A stretch of DNA of 64,000 bases from Paenibacillus sp. H1-7 (GCF_022354825.1 NZ_CP031168.1:1179501-1243500); one strand, 5' to 3'. Numbered from the stretch's first letter, positions 15,072 to 24,131 are shown. Translations and numbers: made by a program. The notes: generated from the sequence alone by a model not told the origin.

Positions 15072-16226
15072 TTAAATTTTCAGCGAATCTACATAGTTCG
15101 GATTACCGCTCAGAAGCCAGTTGCGGTGACGGACAGCCGTCTCGTCCTGCTCCGGTTCGCCATATGGCCACGTATCGCCGGTGCTCACTACATATTCCTT
15201 AATAAGCATTAGGATCGCGGCGGCCCATTGGCGCGACTCTTTAATAGTCGGAACCAGCGGATAGTACTTATCGTAAGCTGCGCGGATCAAAGCGTGAGCC
15301 ACTTCCTGTAGAAGGCTCGGGAATTCCGCTTTCTCGAGCTTGGCGGCTAGCGTATCCGGGATTTCCTTCTCGTCGGTCGAAGCATGGCTCTCATACTCGA
15401 ACTCGGTTATGACGCCTTGCTCCTTGGCGAGCCACATTCTGGCCCGGTCCAGCGCCGGTTTGAACGAAGCGGGTACCGATACCGTCAGCTCCGGCTCCGG
15501 GTTATCCAAGTTAATGACGAACGATTCGTCAAACTTGTGAATGCGCGCGTTGCCGCGGACGCCCAACCAGCGAAGCGCCAGCAATGCGTGAGTACGCACC
15601 TTGCCGTCCACTTCCTCGTTGCGGCATACTCTGCGAAGCAGCTTCTCGCTTCGCGGATCCGGCATCAGTGCGAGCAGACGAACGCCGGACAGCACCGCTT
15701 CCGGGTCCTCCAGCCATTGCTTGATATGCTCGTAGATCGTGTCGATCGATTCTTCTACGAGCCAATCGAGCTCCACGCGGCGCTCCGCATAACCCTCTAA
15801 GCTCAGCAGGCCCTGCGCCTGAAGCGCTTCCTGTCCGTGACGCTCCACAAGATCCTCGTGCGCTTTGGACAATTCCTCTACCATTTGAGCGAACAGCTCC
15901 TGATCGGATTCGCTGACCCCTTTCATTTGGGAGACACATCGAACCCATTCGCCCAATGCGCCTGGATTTTGCTGCCACAGCATCATGGCAAACGTTATCA
16001 AGTCACGGTCGAACTCCAATATTTCGTAATACTGCGCATAACGGGCTAGCAACGTTTGGGCGTCATGCTCCTTGCGCATGAGGCTCAAAGACAGGATAAG
16101 GCCGTTCCACGCATTGCCGTTGGAGCGATCCACCAGAACGACACGGTAAAAGCAAAAAGCAGCGGCTCCATAGGACTCTGCCTGCAAGTATTGGCGGCCG
16201 AGCATGCCCAAATCTTGTTGACTCAT
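15072..16226 (-). CDS. Hypothetical helical-repeat (TPR/HEAT-like) protein
   Basis: A 384-residue soluble all-alpha protein. The N-terminus resembles a tetratricopeptide unit (LGRQYLQAESYGAAAFCFYRVVLVD). The middle resembles HEAT repeats (VRLLALMPDPRSEKLLRRVCRNEEVDGKVRTHAL, about residues 195-230). It probably mediates protein interactions; no enzyme motif was found. ATG 16226 (residue 7 of the longest frame) has GGGGGTA upstream, while ATG 16244 has no ribosome site. It is convergent with the RCC1 gene and shares its terminator. Confidence 0.65.
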   Translation of the reverse strand: MSQQDLGMLGRQYLQAESYGAAAFCFYRVVLVDRSNGNAWNGLILSLSLMRKEHDAQTLLARYAQYYEILEFDRDLITFAMMLWQQNPGALGEWVRCVSQMKGVSESDQELFAQMVEELSKAHEDLVERHGQEALQAQGLLSLEGYAERRVELDWLVEESIDTIYEHIKQWLEDPEAVLSGVRLLALMPDPRSEKLLRRVCRNEEVDGKVRTHALLALRWLGVRGNARIHKFDESFVINLDNPEPELTVSVPASFKPALDRARMWLAKEQGVITEFEYESHASTDEKEIPDTLAAKLEKAEFPSLLQEVAHALIRAAYDKYYPLVPTIKESRQWAAAILMLIKEYVVSTGDTWPYGEPEQDETAVRHRNWLLSGNPNYVDSLKI

Positions 16227-16334
16227 TTTCCATTCTACCCCCATGACTTAATTGGCTATAGTAGCAGTATACCTTATATGCCCGTTGGATTAAAATTTTT
16301 TTTGTACATGTTTATGAGGACTGGGAAAAAAGCG

Positions 16335-16682
16335 TTATTTTATTACCATGAGCGTCACTGATAACGCGAGCATGAAGAGCGCATTGATCACCATAACCGG
16401 ACGATGCTTGGCACGGACGAGATGAGCATGAAGCGCTCCCAGCATGAGTGCAGCGAGCAGAAGTGCCGCATAGAACGCCAGCTGCGGGATCAGCCATGAG
16501 GCGACGATGGCCGCCGCCCCGGCCAGCTCCAGCGAAGCGATAACGCTCATAAACCACATCGGATAGCGGTATTGGCGCCAATGCTGCACCATCGAACCGG
16601 TTCGCAGCCACTTGATCGCCGCAGAGAACGTAAACATACAGATCAGTATCATTTTAACGATTACAATGGACAAGCTTTCCAC
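16335..16682 (-). CDS. DoxX-like small membrane protein
   Basis: A 115-residue protein with four hydrophobic helices and the DoxX-like core FTFSAAIKWLRTGSMVQHWRQY, then SLELAGAAAIVASW. DoxX-like proteins are often linked to redox or stress physiology, but their role is unknown. The start is GTG 16682, or TTG 16673 at better distance from AAAGGAG. It is divergent from the Crp/Fnr gene; the 113-bp gap contains a palindrome, so the two may share control. Confidence 0.75.
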   Translation of the reverse strand: MESLSIVIVKMILICMFTFSAAIKWLRTGSMVQHWRQYRYPMWFMSVIASLELAGAAAIVASWLIPQLAFYAALLLAALMLGALHAHLVRAKHRPVMVINALFMLALSVTLMVIK

Positions 16683-16726
16683 ACTCCTTTTTGAGATCAG
16701 ACCCTATCTCTTTCTATGGAGAACAG

Positions 16727-16767
16727 TATAATGATTACGATGAGTACCGTATGTAGTCTGGACTACA
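16727..16767. promoter_or_regulatory. Candidate promoter and palindromic operator of the Crp/Fnr gene
   Basis: TATAAT at 16727-16732 lacks a good -35. A perfect inverted repeat TGTAGTC-TG-GACTACA (16752-16767) lies downstream of the predicted start site. A Crp/Fnr-type dimer could bind here and autoregulate; position +15 to +30 would favour repression. Confidence 0.5.
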
Positions 16768-16795
16768 GTCATTGAAATATAGAGGAGGTGCCGGG

Positions 16796-17506
16796 TTGGA
16801 CAAGCTGAAATATTTATCGAGAATTCATCTGTTCCGCCATTTGGATAGGGAGGAGCTGAGCAGGCTGGAGCCGGTGACTCCCATGCAGAGGATTCCCAAG
16901 GGGACATTAATAGCGGCGCCGCATGAGGAGAATAAGCTTTTGTTTCTTATCAAATCAGGAACGGTGCGATTGTACAGGGTAACGGAAAGCGGGAAGGAGC
17001 TTACGGTCGATTTGTTAGGCGCCGGGCATTTATTCGGCGAAATCGGATCCTTTACTACGGGCTCCGGGGGATTCTACGCAGAGACGGCGGAGGATTCCGT
17101 CATCTGTACGATCGGCAAGGGGCAGTTTGAGCAATTAATCACAGAGAGGCCGCAGCTTGCGCTGACATTCATAGAAATCGTATCCTCCCGGTTGAAGGAA
17201 GTGGAGGAGCTTCTGGAGCAAATGGCTTACGGCAGCGTAAAGAGGCGATTGTTATTTTTGCTGCAAAAGCTGTCGGATAAGTTCGGTTCCGAGCCGGGCA
17301 CAGGGGAAGAGGAGCATGGCTGGGTTGAGCTGAACGTCATCCTGACGCAGCAGGAATTGGCTACGATGACGGGCAGCATACGCGAAACGGTAGCGGACTT
17401 GTTGAACGGACTCGCTTCCGAAGGGATCGTCAAGAAGGCAGGGCAGCGTAAACCGCTGCGGATTCATGGCGAGCGTCTTTCGGCGGCGCTGCAGTGCTGT
17501 AAATAA
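16796..17506 (+). CDS. Crp/Fnr-family transcription regulator
   Basis: A 236-residue regulator: an N-terminal cyclic-nucleotide-like barrel (GTVRLYRVTESGKELTVDLLG, GHLFGEIGSF), a dimer helix, and a C-terminal winged helix with LTQQELATMTGSIRETVADLLNGL. No N-terminal cysteine cluster was seen, so it is not an iron-sulfur FNR. The ligand is unknown. TTG 16796 was chosen because AGGAGGTG lies seven bases before it. Confidence 0.88.
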   Translation: MDKLKYLSRIHLFRHLDREELSRLEPVTPMQRIPKGTLIAAPHEENKLLFLIKSGTVRLYRVTESGKELTVDLLGAGHLFGEIGSFTTGSGGFYAETAEDSVICTIGKGQFEQLITERPQLALTFIEIVSSRLKEVEELLEQMAYGSVKRRLLFLLQKLSDKFGSEPGTGEEEHGWVELNVILTQQELATMTGSIRETVADLLNGLASEGIVKKAGQRKPLRIHGERLSAALQCCK

Positions 17507-17539
17507 TCAGAGGCCGAGTGCAAGCCCGGTACGTTTTAT

Positions 17540-17568
17540 CGTACTATGTACGGTTCAGGATAGTACTA
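17540..17568. promoter_or_regulatory. GTAC-rich dyads upstream of the HxlR gene
   Basis: CGTAC-TAT-GTACG (17540-17552) and TAGTACTA (17561-17568) are perfect dyads, and a further GTAC occurs at 17529. They lie just before a TATACT -10-like hexamer at 17580. They are plausible operator sites for the adjacent HxlR-type regulator. Confidence 0.4.
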
Positions 17569-17635
17569 TTCATTTTCCTTATACTCCGGTAAACTGACTA
17601 TAGAAAGCAAGGAAGCGGAGGCGGGAGGCACGGCG

Positions 17636-18028
17636 ATGAGCAGGGAGCATCTGAGGGACGTGAATACTCAAGGGATTATGGCGACGCTGGATACGATCGG
17701 CGGCAAATGGAAGCCGCTGATTTTGTTTATTTTGCTGCATGACGGGACGAGACGATTCGGGGAGCTGAGACGGCTGCTGCCGGGGATTACGCAAGGCATG
17801 CTGACCAACCAGCTGCGCGAGCTGGAACGCGACGGGCTTATTAACCGGAGGGTATATCACGAAATACCGCCGAAGGTGGAGTACTCGGTGTCCGATCACG
17901 GGCAGTCGCTTGCTTCGGTATTGGCCGATATGTGCAGCTGGGGATTTCAGCATATGGAGTTTTTGCAGCAGGGGAAGCATCAGGGCTTATCGGATCGCCA
18001 ATCATCCGGAGGCGTCAAAAATCCATAA
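17636..18028 (+). CDS. HxlR-family winged-helix regulator
   Basis: A 130-residue MarR-like regulator with the family core [14 protein letters not shown], then [32 protein letters not shown] and [12 protein letters not shown]. Family members often sense electrophiles or redox stress through an N-terminal cysteine; none is present before residue 60, so the signal may differ. RBS GGGAGG. It is followed within 72 bp by a MEKHLA-domain gene, probably co-transcribed. Confidence 0.88.
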   Translation: MSREHLRDVNTQGIMATLDTIGGKWKPLILFILLHDGTRRFGELRRLLPGITQGMLTNQLRELERDGLINRRVYHEIPPKVEYSVSDHGQSLASVLADMCSWGFQHMEFLQQGKHQGLSDRQSSGGVKNP

Positions 18029-18081
18029 GACCAAGCATCCATAGACCAAACATCCATAAACCAAGCATCTATAAGACGACC
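18021..18081. repeat. Imperfect 15-bp tandem repeat before the MEKHLA gene
   Basis: Four units of the form ATCCATAAGACCAAGC start at 18021, 18037, 18052 and 18067, with one to four differences each. They cover the HxlR stop and end three bases before the AGGAGGG ribosome site of the next gene. Confidence 0.8.
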
Positions 18082-18099
18082 ACAGGAGGGCAAAGTTAC

Positions 18100-18564
18100 A
18101 TGCAGAACGCGTTACAAGGAATAGGAGCCGGGGAAGCTCACGCCCGAATGATTGCGGACAGCTACCGTCAATTGCTGGGAAGAGATTTGATCGATCTGAA
18201 TAAGGATACGGCTATTTGGGAGCAGCTGTTTGATTCGCCGGTCGTTATTCTGTCTCACGGAACGGAGGCCGATCCGGTGTTGAATTTCGGCAACCGCGCG
18301 GCGCTTACTTTGTGGGAAATGGACTGGGATATGTTTACCAGCACGCCGTCCCGGTATACGGCGGAAGCGATGGAGCGCTCGGAGCGCGACCGTTTTTTGC
18401 AGGCTGTGGCCGAGCACGGGTATGTCGATAACTATACGGGCATCCGGATTTCCAGTACCGGACGAAGATTTTATATTAAAGAAGCGGTCGTTTGGAATTT
18501 GCATGACGACGGCGGAAACTATGCGGGGCAGGCCGCGGCCTTCAAGTCGTTTGAGCATTGCTAG
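18100..18564 (+). CDS. MEKHLA-domain protein
   Basis: A 154-residue protein of the MEKHLA family, a PAS-related fold. Features: DSYRQLLGRDLI, LFDSPVVILSHGTEADPVLNFGNRAALTLWEMDWD, and the basic C-terminal strand GRRFYIKEAVVWNL. The domain is thought to bind small ligands in plants and bacteria; function is unknown. ATG 18100 (AGGAGGG) is the real start. The operon with HxlR suggests it acts in, or is induced by, the stress that regulator senses. Confidence 0.82.
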   Translation: MQNALQGIGAGEAHARMIADSYRQLLGRDLIDLNKDTAIWEQLFDSPVVILSHGTEADPVLNFGNRAALTLWEMDWDMFTSTPSRYTAEAMERSERDRFLQAVAEHGYVDNYTGIRISSTGRRFYIKEAVVWNLHDDGGNYAGQAAAFKSFEHC

Positions 18565-18687
18565 CCTTTTGGGAGTACAGTCGAACAAAATGCGGTTAGC
18601 CAAGGACGAGAGGGCAGGTGCGGACGCTTTCCTTCTTCTTTGTCCATATAATGTAGCAACATACGAAAGAAAGGGCTGACCGCCGCG

Positions 18688-18819
18688 ATGAACTACAAGC
18701 AAGCTCTCAAGTTCATGATGGAGAATAAAGGGATGCAGAAAATGTTCAAAGATTTGGAAAAGGCGCAAAAACAAGTCGATGCCGCGATCAAGAACGCCGA
18801 AAAGATTAAGAAGAAATAA
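18688..18819 (+). CDS. Small (43 aa) charged helical protein
   Basis: MNYKQALKFMMENKGMQK... continues to a lysine-rich end (KNAEKIKKK). It forms one long amphipathic helix and is too short for most ORF lists. The ribosome site AAAGGG is 12 bases upstream, which is weak. Codon use and a protein-like pattern suggest it is expressed. I do not recognise a family. Confidence 0.5.
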   Translation: MNYKQALKFMMENKGMQKMFKDLEKAQKQVDAAIKNAEKIKKK

Positions 18820-18904
18820 TCGTTACAGAGTCCCTTGCGGCAGCATAAAACATCCTCCCTGCCTATATGATGTAGTATCCGAACCGGGAAGAGGGGATTC
18901 CACT

Positions 18905-19297
18905 ATGGGAGCCAGGCTGATTAAGATTGCGTCGGTGTATTTTGTGCTGGGTATTGCGTTAGGGATGTTCATGTCGATTTCGCACAAGTTCGATTATGCT
19001 TCCGTACATGCACACATCAATTTGTTGGGATGGGCTTCTCTGGCTTTAGCCGGGATTGTGTATCATGTGTTTCCCAAATCGGCGGAATCTGTACTTGGCA
19101 AAATCCACTTCTGGCTCCATAACGTCGGCTTGCCTATTATGATGATCGGTCTGTTTCTGCTCGTCAGCGGAGTGGCGGGCATGGAACCGGTTATTGCCGT
19201 CGGCGGAACGGTTACGTCCATAGGGGTTGTTTTGTTTATGATCAATGTGTTGAAAAATGTAGGCGCAGCAGAAGGTACGACCCGGTCCAAGCGTTAG
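18905..19297 (+). CDS. Small heme-copper-oxidase-subunit-I-like membrane protein
   Basis: A 130-residue protein with four hydrophobic helices. It carries SVHAHINLLGWASLALAGIVYHVFP and LGKIHFWLHNVGLP, which match small proteins annotated as cytochrome-c-oxidase subunit I-like. The His residues in HAHINLLGW and HFWLHN are placed as in quinol/NO reductase-type helices, but the protein is far too short to be a complete oxidase. The RBS GAGGGGA precedes ATG 18905. It is followed by a strong terminator. Confidence 0.72.
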   Translation: MGARLIKIASVYFVLGIALGMFMSISHKFDYASVHAHINLLGWASLALAGIVYHVFPKSAESVLGKIHFWLHNVGLPIMMIGLFLLVSGVAGMEPVIAVGGTVTSIGVVLFMINVLKNVGAAEGTTRSKR

Positions 19298-19328
19298 AGC
19301 GGAGCATACGACAACGATCGACCCGGAC

Positions 19329-19370
19329 GGGGCGCGGTGAGGAGTGATTCCTTATTGCGCCTCGTTTTTT
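19329..19370 (+). terminator. Intrinsic terminator
   Basis: A 15-bp stem with several G-U pairs (GGGGCGCGGTGAGGA with TCCTTATTGCGCCTC) and a T6 tail. Confidence 0.85.
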
Positions 19371-19502
19371 GTGCGTTCGGCGAGCTTCTGAACCGGCTTG
19401 CTTTCAAACGGTGGGGAATTTTGCTACATTAGTATCACGACTTAAGTCATTTGATTTATGTAAGCGCTCAATTAATGCCGATAACTCGGGAGGAACTAAG
19501 GA

Positions 19503-21149
19503 ATGTACAGGCTGCTGCTGGTGGAGGATGAAGAGGAAGTGCGGGAAAGCGTTATTCACGAGATCGATTGGGCCGGTTGCGGCTTCGAGGTGGTGGATAC
19601 GGCGGAGAACGGCAAGGAAGCGGCGGAGCTCTTCGAGAAATGGATGCCGGACGTCGTTGTCACCGATATCCGCATGCCGTTTATGGACGGCTTGCAGCTG
19701 TCCGAATGGATTCGCTCCAAATACCCGACGACCCGAATCATCATTCTAACCGGCTTCGATGAATTCGAGTATGCGCAAAAAGCAGTCAAAATGCATATCG
19801 ACGAATATGTATTGAAGCCTTTTTCCTCTCAGGAGCTTATTAACGCCCTTGTGAAGGTCAAGCGGCTTATCGACGAAGAAACGTCGCGCAGAGAGAATGT
19901 CCAGACGCTGCAGGAGCATTACCGGCAAAGCTTGCCTGTCCTGCGCGAGGTGTTCCTCGGTTCGTTGATCAACCGCAAGCTGCCCAAGGCGGAAATCGAG
20001 GAGAAATCGCTCAACTATAACATCCGGCTGCTGGGTGAGGGATATGTTGTGTCGGTGCTCAGTATGGACAATCCGGAAGCGGGCGAGCAAGCTCTCGCTA
20101 GAGGCATGTCGCAATCGTTGAAATACTCGAAGGATAATGAATTGAAATTGTTTGCGGTATTAAATATTTCCGAGGAAATTGTAAATAAATATGGTCTCGG
20201 CATCGTTTTTATCCATGGGGGGAATCTGGTGCTGCTAACGGTGGCGGATCATGAAGACCGGGAAACGATCATGAAGTGTACCTTGACGGTTTTGGAGGAA
20301 ATACGCCAAAGCATAGAAAAATATTTAAAGCTCTCTGTAACGACAGGGGTCGGTACGGTAACGGCGGACATTGCGAATGTCAGCTATTCGTATAAGGATG
20401 CCGTGCTTGCGCTCGATTACCGGCTCATATTGGGCAATAACCGGATCATTTGTATCGATGACGTGGAACAACGAATGCTTGAGAAGCTGCGCTTCGACGA
20501 GCTGAAGGAGCATGCGCTCATACGCTGTATCAAGGTGGGGACGCTACAGGAAATGAAGGAGCTGGTGGACGATTTGTTTCACGGCATTGCGGATACTCCG
20601 GTTTCCTTCAAGGATTATCAGATCTATTTGCTGGAAATGCTAACGGCTATATTGAAGGCGGCCAAGGATTCCAATGTCGATTTGGATACGGCGCTAGGCA
20701 GCGCCTTCCATCCTTTTGCCGAAATTCACAAGCTGACGAATCCGCAGGAAGCGAAGCAGTGGATTGCCGACCTGTGCACGCGAATGATGACCCGTATCGT
20801 TACGGAGCGTCAGTCGTCCTACAAATCGCTGATTGATAAAGCGAAGGAGTATGTGCAGGGTCATTATCAGGAGAGCGACATTTCCATCCAAAAGGTGTGC
20901 GGCCATTTGCATATTAGCGCGGGCTATTTCAGCGGCATTTTCAAGAAGGAGACGAAAATGACGTTCGTGAACTACCTGATGCATATCCGCATGGAAGCTG
21001 CCAAGGAACTGCTGAGAACCACCGATATGAAAACGTTCGAAATCGCCGAGAAAGTAGGCTACGCGGAGCCGAATTACTTCAGCTTCTCGTTCCGCAAGCA
21101 TGTCGGCGTATCTCCCAAGGAATACAAGAATAGCTCAAGAGAGGCGTAA
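19503..21149 (+). CDS. YesN-type response regulator, AraC output
   Basis: A 548-residue regulator. The receiver has Asp in VVVTDIRMPFMDGL, Thr in ILTGFDEFEYAQKA and Lys in YVLKPF. A long middle region resembles degenerate GGDEF-like YesN linkers. Two AraC helix-turn-helices lie at about residues 445-545 (ISIQKVCGHLHISAGYFSGIFKKETKM, then FEIAEKVGYAEPNYFSFSFRKHVGVSPKEY). It works with the kinase encoded 17 bp downstream. Such pairs activate sugar-uptake genes in Paenibacillus. Confidence 0.9.
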   Translation: MYRLLLVEDEEEVRESVIHEIDWAGCGFEVVDTAENGKEAAELFEKWMPDVVVTDIRMPFMDGLQLSEWIRSKYPTTRIIILTGFDEFEYAQKAVKMHIDEYVLKPFSSQELINALVKVKRLIDEETSRRENVQTLQEHYRQSLPVLREVFLGSLINRKLPKAEIEEKSLNYNIRLLGEGYVVSVLSMDNPEAGEQALARGMSQSLKYSKDNELKLFAVLNISEEIVNKYGLGIVFIHGGNLVLLTVADHEDRETIMKCTLTVLEEIRQSIEKYLKLSVTTGVGTVTADIANVSYSYKDAVLALDYRLILGNNRIICIDDVEQRMLEKLRFDELKEHALIRCIKVGTLQEMKELVDDLFHGIADTPVSFKDYQIYLLEMLTAILKAAKDSNVDLDTALGSAFHPFAEIHKLTNPQEAKQWIADLCTRMMTRIVTERQSSYKSLIDKAKEYVQGHYQESDISIQKVCGHLHISAGYFSGIFKKETKMTFVNYLMHIRMEAAKELLRTTDMKTFEIAEKVGYAEPNYFSFSFRKHVGVSPKEYKNSSREA

Positions 21150-21166
21150 AGCGGAGGGCTGGAGCA

Positions 21167-22957
21167 ATGAAACCGATTCGGAAGCGATATCGCGCGCTGG
21201 TCGATACATGGAGAAGCAAGAGTATCCAGTTCATTATTACCGCTTCGTTTACGCTCATCATGATTGCCGTGATGGTGGTCGTCAGCCTGATCGTGTATAA
21301 CAAATTTTCGCATATCGCCGAGCAAAATACGTTTCTGAGCAACCAGCAGATTGTCGAGCAGATCAACTATAATCTCGAGGTGTACTTGGACGGAATGGCG
21401 GAAGCATTCGATCTGGTGGACCGAAAAATCCGATCCGGCCCGCAAATCCCCGACAGCAGGCTGCACGAGCAGCTGACAACGATCTTCGAGACCCGCGAGG
21501 ACATCGTGTCGATGGCCTTATTCTCGACCACGGGAGAGCTGATTACCGGTCTTCCCGACGCAGAGCTGCGCAAGAACACGAAGCTGACGGAGCAGAGCTG
21601 GTTCCAATCGGCGCTCGAGAGCCCCAACCATCTGTCGTTCTCGCTTCCTCACATTCAGAACCTGTATAAAGGCCAATACAAGTGGGTCGTATCGATGAGC
21701 AAGGGCATTACCATTACTCGCAACGGAGCGCCGATGCAGGCTGTTTTGCTGGTCGACATCAACTTTAAGACGATGGACGAGCTGTTCCGCAGAGTCAGTC
21801 TTGGGAAAAAGGGCTACGTCTACATCATCGACGAGTCCGGCGGCAATATGATTTATCATCCGCAGCAGCAGCTCATCTATGCCGGGCTCAAATATGAGAA
21901 TGTGGAGCAGGCGCTCAAATATACGTACGGCAGCTACCTCGACGAATCGACGGGGGAAACGCGGCTCATTACGATCAAGACGGTTAATAATATCGGCTGG
22001 AAAATTATCGGCGTCTCCTACATGGACGAGATTGTGGCGACGAAAAAAGAAACCGGCGGGTTCATCTTGTGGTTGCTGATCGCCGTCGTGCTGCTGGTGC
22101 TGCTCATTTCCGCCTTTCTGTCGGCCAAAATCTCTCAGCCGATCAAACGGCTGGAAAAATCGATGCGTAAAGTCGAGCAGGGGGATTTTCACATCCATAT
22201 CCCGGTAACCGGAAACGATGAAGTGGGACGCCTGTCGCGAAGATTCAACTTCATGGTGACGCAAATCCGGCAGCTGATGGACCAGAGCATCCGGGAGCAG
22301 GAAGCGAAGCGCAAGAGCGAGCTGGAGGTGCTGCAGTCGCAGATCAACCCGCACTTCCTGTACAATACGCTGAACTCGGTTGTAAGAATGGCGGGCAGCG
22401 GCAAGAGCGAGGACGTCATTACGATGATTACGTCGCTTTCGAAGTTTTTCCGCATCAGCTTAAGCCGCGGCAAGACGATCATTACGGTTCAGGAGGAGCT
22501 GGAGCACATCCGCAACTACCTGATCATCCAGAAAATCCGTTACAAGAACAAATTCGAATATGAAATTACGGCACAGGAAGAGGCGCTTCCATATAAGACA
22601 TTGAAGCTGCTGCTGCAGCCGCTCGTAGAAAATGCGATCTATCACGGCATCGAATATATGGTCGATGAAGGCTTCATTCAAATTACGGCGTCCGTTGTCG
22701 ACGGGAAGCTGCTGTTCGAGGTACGCGATAACGGGCTCGGCATACCGCCGGATCGATTGGAGCGGCTCCTATCGGGTACCCTTCCGCAAGAGGAAGGGGC
22801 AGGCTCCGGTGTCGGCGTGCGGAATGTGCAGCAGCGGATCCAGCTCTCGTTCGGTGAGCCGTACGGGCTGCAGATGGAGAGCAAGCAGGAGGAAGGGACG
22901 GTAGTGCAGGTATGGCTTCCGCTGCTGCGAGAAGAAGGGGGAGAAGCGAAGGGATGA
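21167..22957 (+). CDS. YesM-type sensor histidine kinase
   Basis: A 596-residue kinase: first helix about residues 20-42, extracellular Cache-like domain to about 295, second helix, and HAMP (KISQPIKRLEKSMRKVEQGDF). The His_kinase domain has LQSQINPHFLYNTLNSV with the phospho-acceptor His. The ATPase has LLLQPLVENAIYHGIEY, DNGLGIPPDR and GVGVRNVQQR. It phosphorylates the upstream regulator. The ATGA overlap with the binding-protein gene indicates coupling and a three-component sensor. Confidence 0.9.
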   Translation: MKPIRKRYRALVDTWRSKSIQFIITASFTLIMIAVMVVVSLIVYNKFSHIAEQNTFLSNQQIVEQINYNLEVYLDGMAEAFDLVDRKIRSGPQIPDSRLHEQLTTIFETREDIVSMALFSTTGELITGLPDAELRKNTKLTEQSWFQSALESPNHLSFSLPHIQNLYKGQYKWVVSMSKGITITRNGAPMQAVLLVDINFKTMDELFRRVSLGKKGYVYIIDESGGNMIYHPQQQLIYAGLKYENVEQALKYTYGSYLDESTGETRLITIKTVNNIGWKIIGVSYMDEIVATKKETGGFILWLLIAVVLLVLLISAFLSAKISQPIKRLEKSMRKVEQGDFHIHIPVTGNDEVGRLSRRFNFMVTQIRQLMDQSIREQEAKRKSELEVLQSQINPHFLYNTLNSVVRMAGSGKSEDVITMITSLSKFFRISLSRGKTIITVQEELEHIRNYLIIQKIRYKNKFEYEITAQEEALPYKTLKLLLQPLVENAIYHGIEYMVDEGFIQITASVVDGKLLFEVRDNGLGIPPDRLERLLSGTLPQEEGAGSGVGVRNVQQRIQLSFGEPYGLQMESKQEEGTVVQVWLPLLREEGGEAKG

Positions 22958-23937
22958 AGCTCCAATTAGTTAAGCATGCCCGATTGCTGATCGTACTGTC
23001 TCTTCTTCTTCTGGCGTCGGGCGCTTGCTCCCGCAATGCGGAAACCGGGACGGTGGAGCCGGTCCGCAACGTGACGCTCCTTCTGAAAACCGGAACCGGA
23101 GATTATTGGAAGACGGTGAAAATGGGAGCGGAAGCGGCGGCCAAGGAGTTCAGCGTCAATTTGAAGGTGGCTGCGCCCGAATATGAGGGTGATGCCGAAG
23201 GCCAGATTCAGCTGATAGAGCAGGCGGTCAGAGATGGGATGGATGCGCTGGTTCTGGCGGCGAACGATTATGCGGGGCTCGGCAAGACGGTGGATGATGT
23301 GGCGGCGCAGCGCATTCCCGTCATTAGCATCGACTCGGAGGTCGCTTCCTCTAGAGTCCGCAGCTTCATCGGAATCAACAACTTCGAGGCTGGTCAGAAG
23401 GCAGGGAATAAGCTGATCGAGCTGACAGGGGAGCAAGGGCGCATCGCCATTATGGGTCTTGGGGCTGTGGTGAAAAATGCGGAGCAGCGGGAGCAAGGCT
23501 TGCGTGACGCCATTTCCAAGCATCCGGGGGTGCATGTACTGAGGACGGAATATTGCTCCGCGGATTTGAAGCGGTGCGGCGAGCTGACGAATAAGCTGCT
23601 GCAGGAGAACGCGGAGATCGACGGGATCGTTGCTTTGGATGCGGTTGCCTCCATCGGAGTGGCCGCCGCAGCGGAACATATGGGGCTGTCCGGCAAGGTC
23701 AAGATCGTGACGTTCGACAGTACGCCGGAGGACATCGAGTTTTTGCAGGAAGGCGTCATTCAGGCAACGATCATTCAAAATCCGTTCAGTATGGGCTATC
23801 TTGGAGTCAAGCACGCGGTCGATGCGATGAACGGCAAAAAAGTGCCTGAGTTCGTCGATACCGGTACGAAGGTGATCGATCAGGAAAATATGTTCTGGTC
23901 GGATAACCAGAAGCTGCTGTTTCCGTTTGTGCAGTAA
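22954..23937 (+). CDS. Sugar-binding lipoprotein of the sensor system
   Basis: A 327-residue type-I periplasmic-binding-like protein. ATG 22954 overlaps the kinase stop. The signal peptide is followed by lipobox ASGAC near residue 21. Features: VTLLLKTGTGDYWKTVKMGAEAAAKEF, ISIDSEV, IGINNFEAGQKAGNKLIEL, and VKIVTFDSTPEDIEFLQEGVIQATIIQNPFSMGYLG. It probably binds a monosaccharide and presents it to the YesM-type kinase, as in XylF-II/LytS/YesN systems of clostridia. No permease or ATPase is adjacent, so it is a sensor rather than a transport subunit; that is inference. Confidence 0.82.
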   Translation: MKLQLVKHARLLIVLSLLLLASGACSRNAETGTVEPVRNVTLLLKTGTGDYWKTVKMGAEAAAKEFSVNLKVAAPEYEGDAEGQIQLIEQAVRDGMDALVLAANDYAGLGKTVDDVAAQRIPVISIDSEVASSRVRSFIGINNFEAGQKAGNKLIELTGEQGRIAIMGLGAVVKNAEQREQGLRDAISKHPGVHVLRTEYCSADLKRCGELTNKLLQENAEIDGIVALDAVASIGVAAAAEHMGLSGKVKIVTFDSTPEDIEFLQEGVIQATIIQNPFSMGYLGVKHAVDAMNGKKVPEFVDTGTKVIDQENMFWSDNQKLLFPFVQ

Positions 23938-24030
23938 GCCTTCGTTGACGGCGGCTTTGCACATGGAGGAACAGATAGATTGAAAATAAGCTGCAGGGTA
24001 CACCAGCGGGGTACCTCCTTCCAGCCGCTG

Positions 24031-24086
24031 TTGTTATCGGGAAATTTTAATCTTATCGCTTTCCGGCGGTGATTTCCCGATAACAA
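24031..24086. repeat. Perfect 15-bp inverted repeat
   Basis: TTGTTATCGGGAAAT (24031-24045) and its exact complement (24072-24086) flank 26 bases. It lies between the sensor operon and the amino-acid importer, upstream of the importer promoter, so it is not its leader. CTGCAGG/CCTGCAG copies lie outside it. It could be an intergenic palindromic element. Confidence 0.7.
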
Positions 24087-24131
24087 AGGCGGTCGCTTAC
24101 GCTCCTGCAGTAGATACCCCACTTCCCCCTT

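Noticed and set aside
21518..22354. 278-residue minus-strand frame
   Set aside because: Shadow of the YesM-type kinase gene; no ribosome site and no family resemblance.
22966..24003. 345-residue minus-strand frame
   Set aside because: Shadow of the sugar-binding lipoprotein gene, His/Arg-rich as expected of an antisense frame in this genome.
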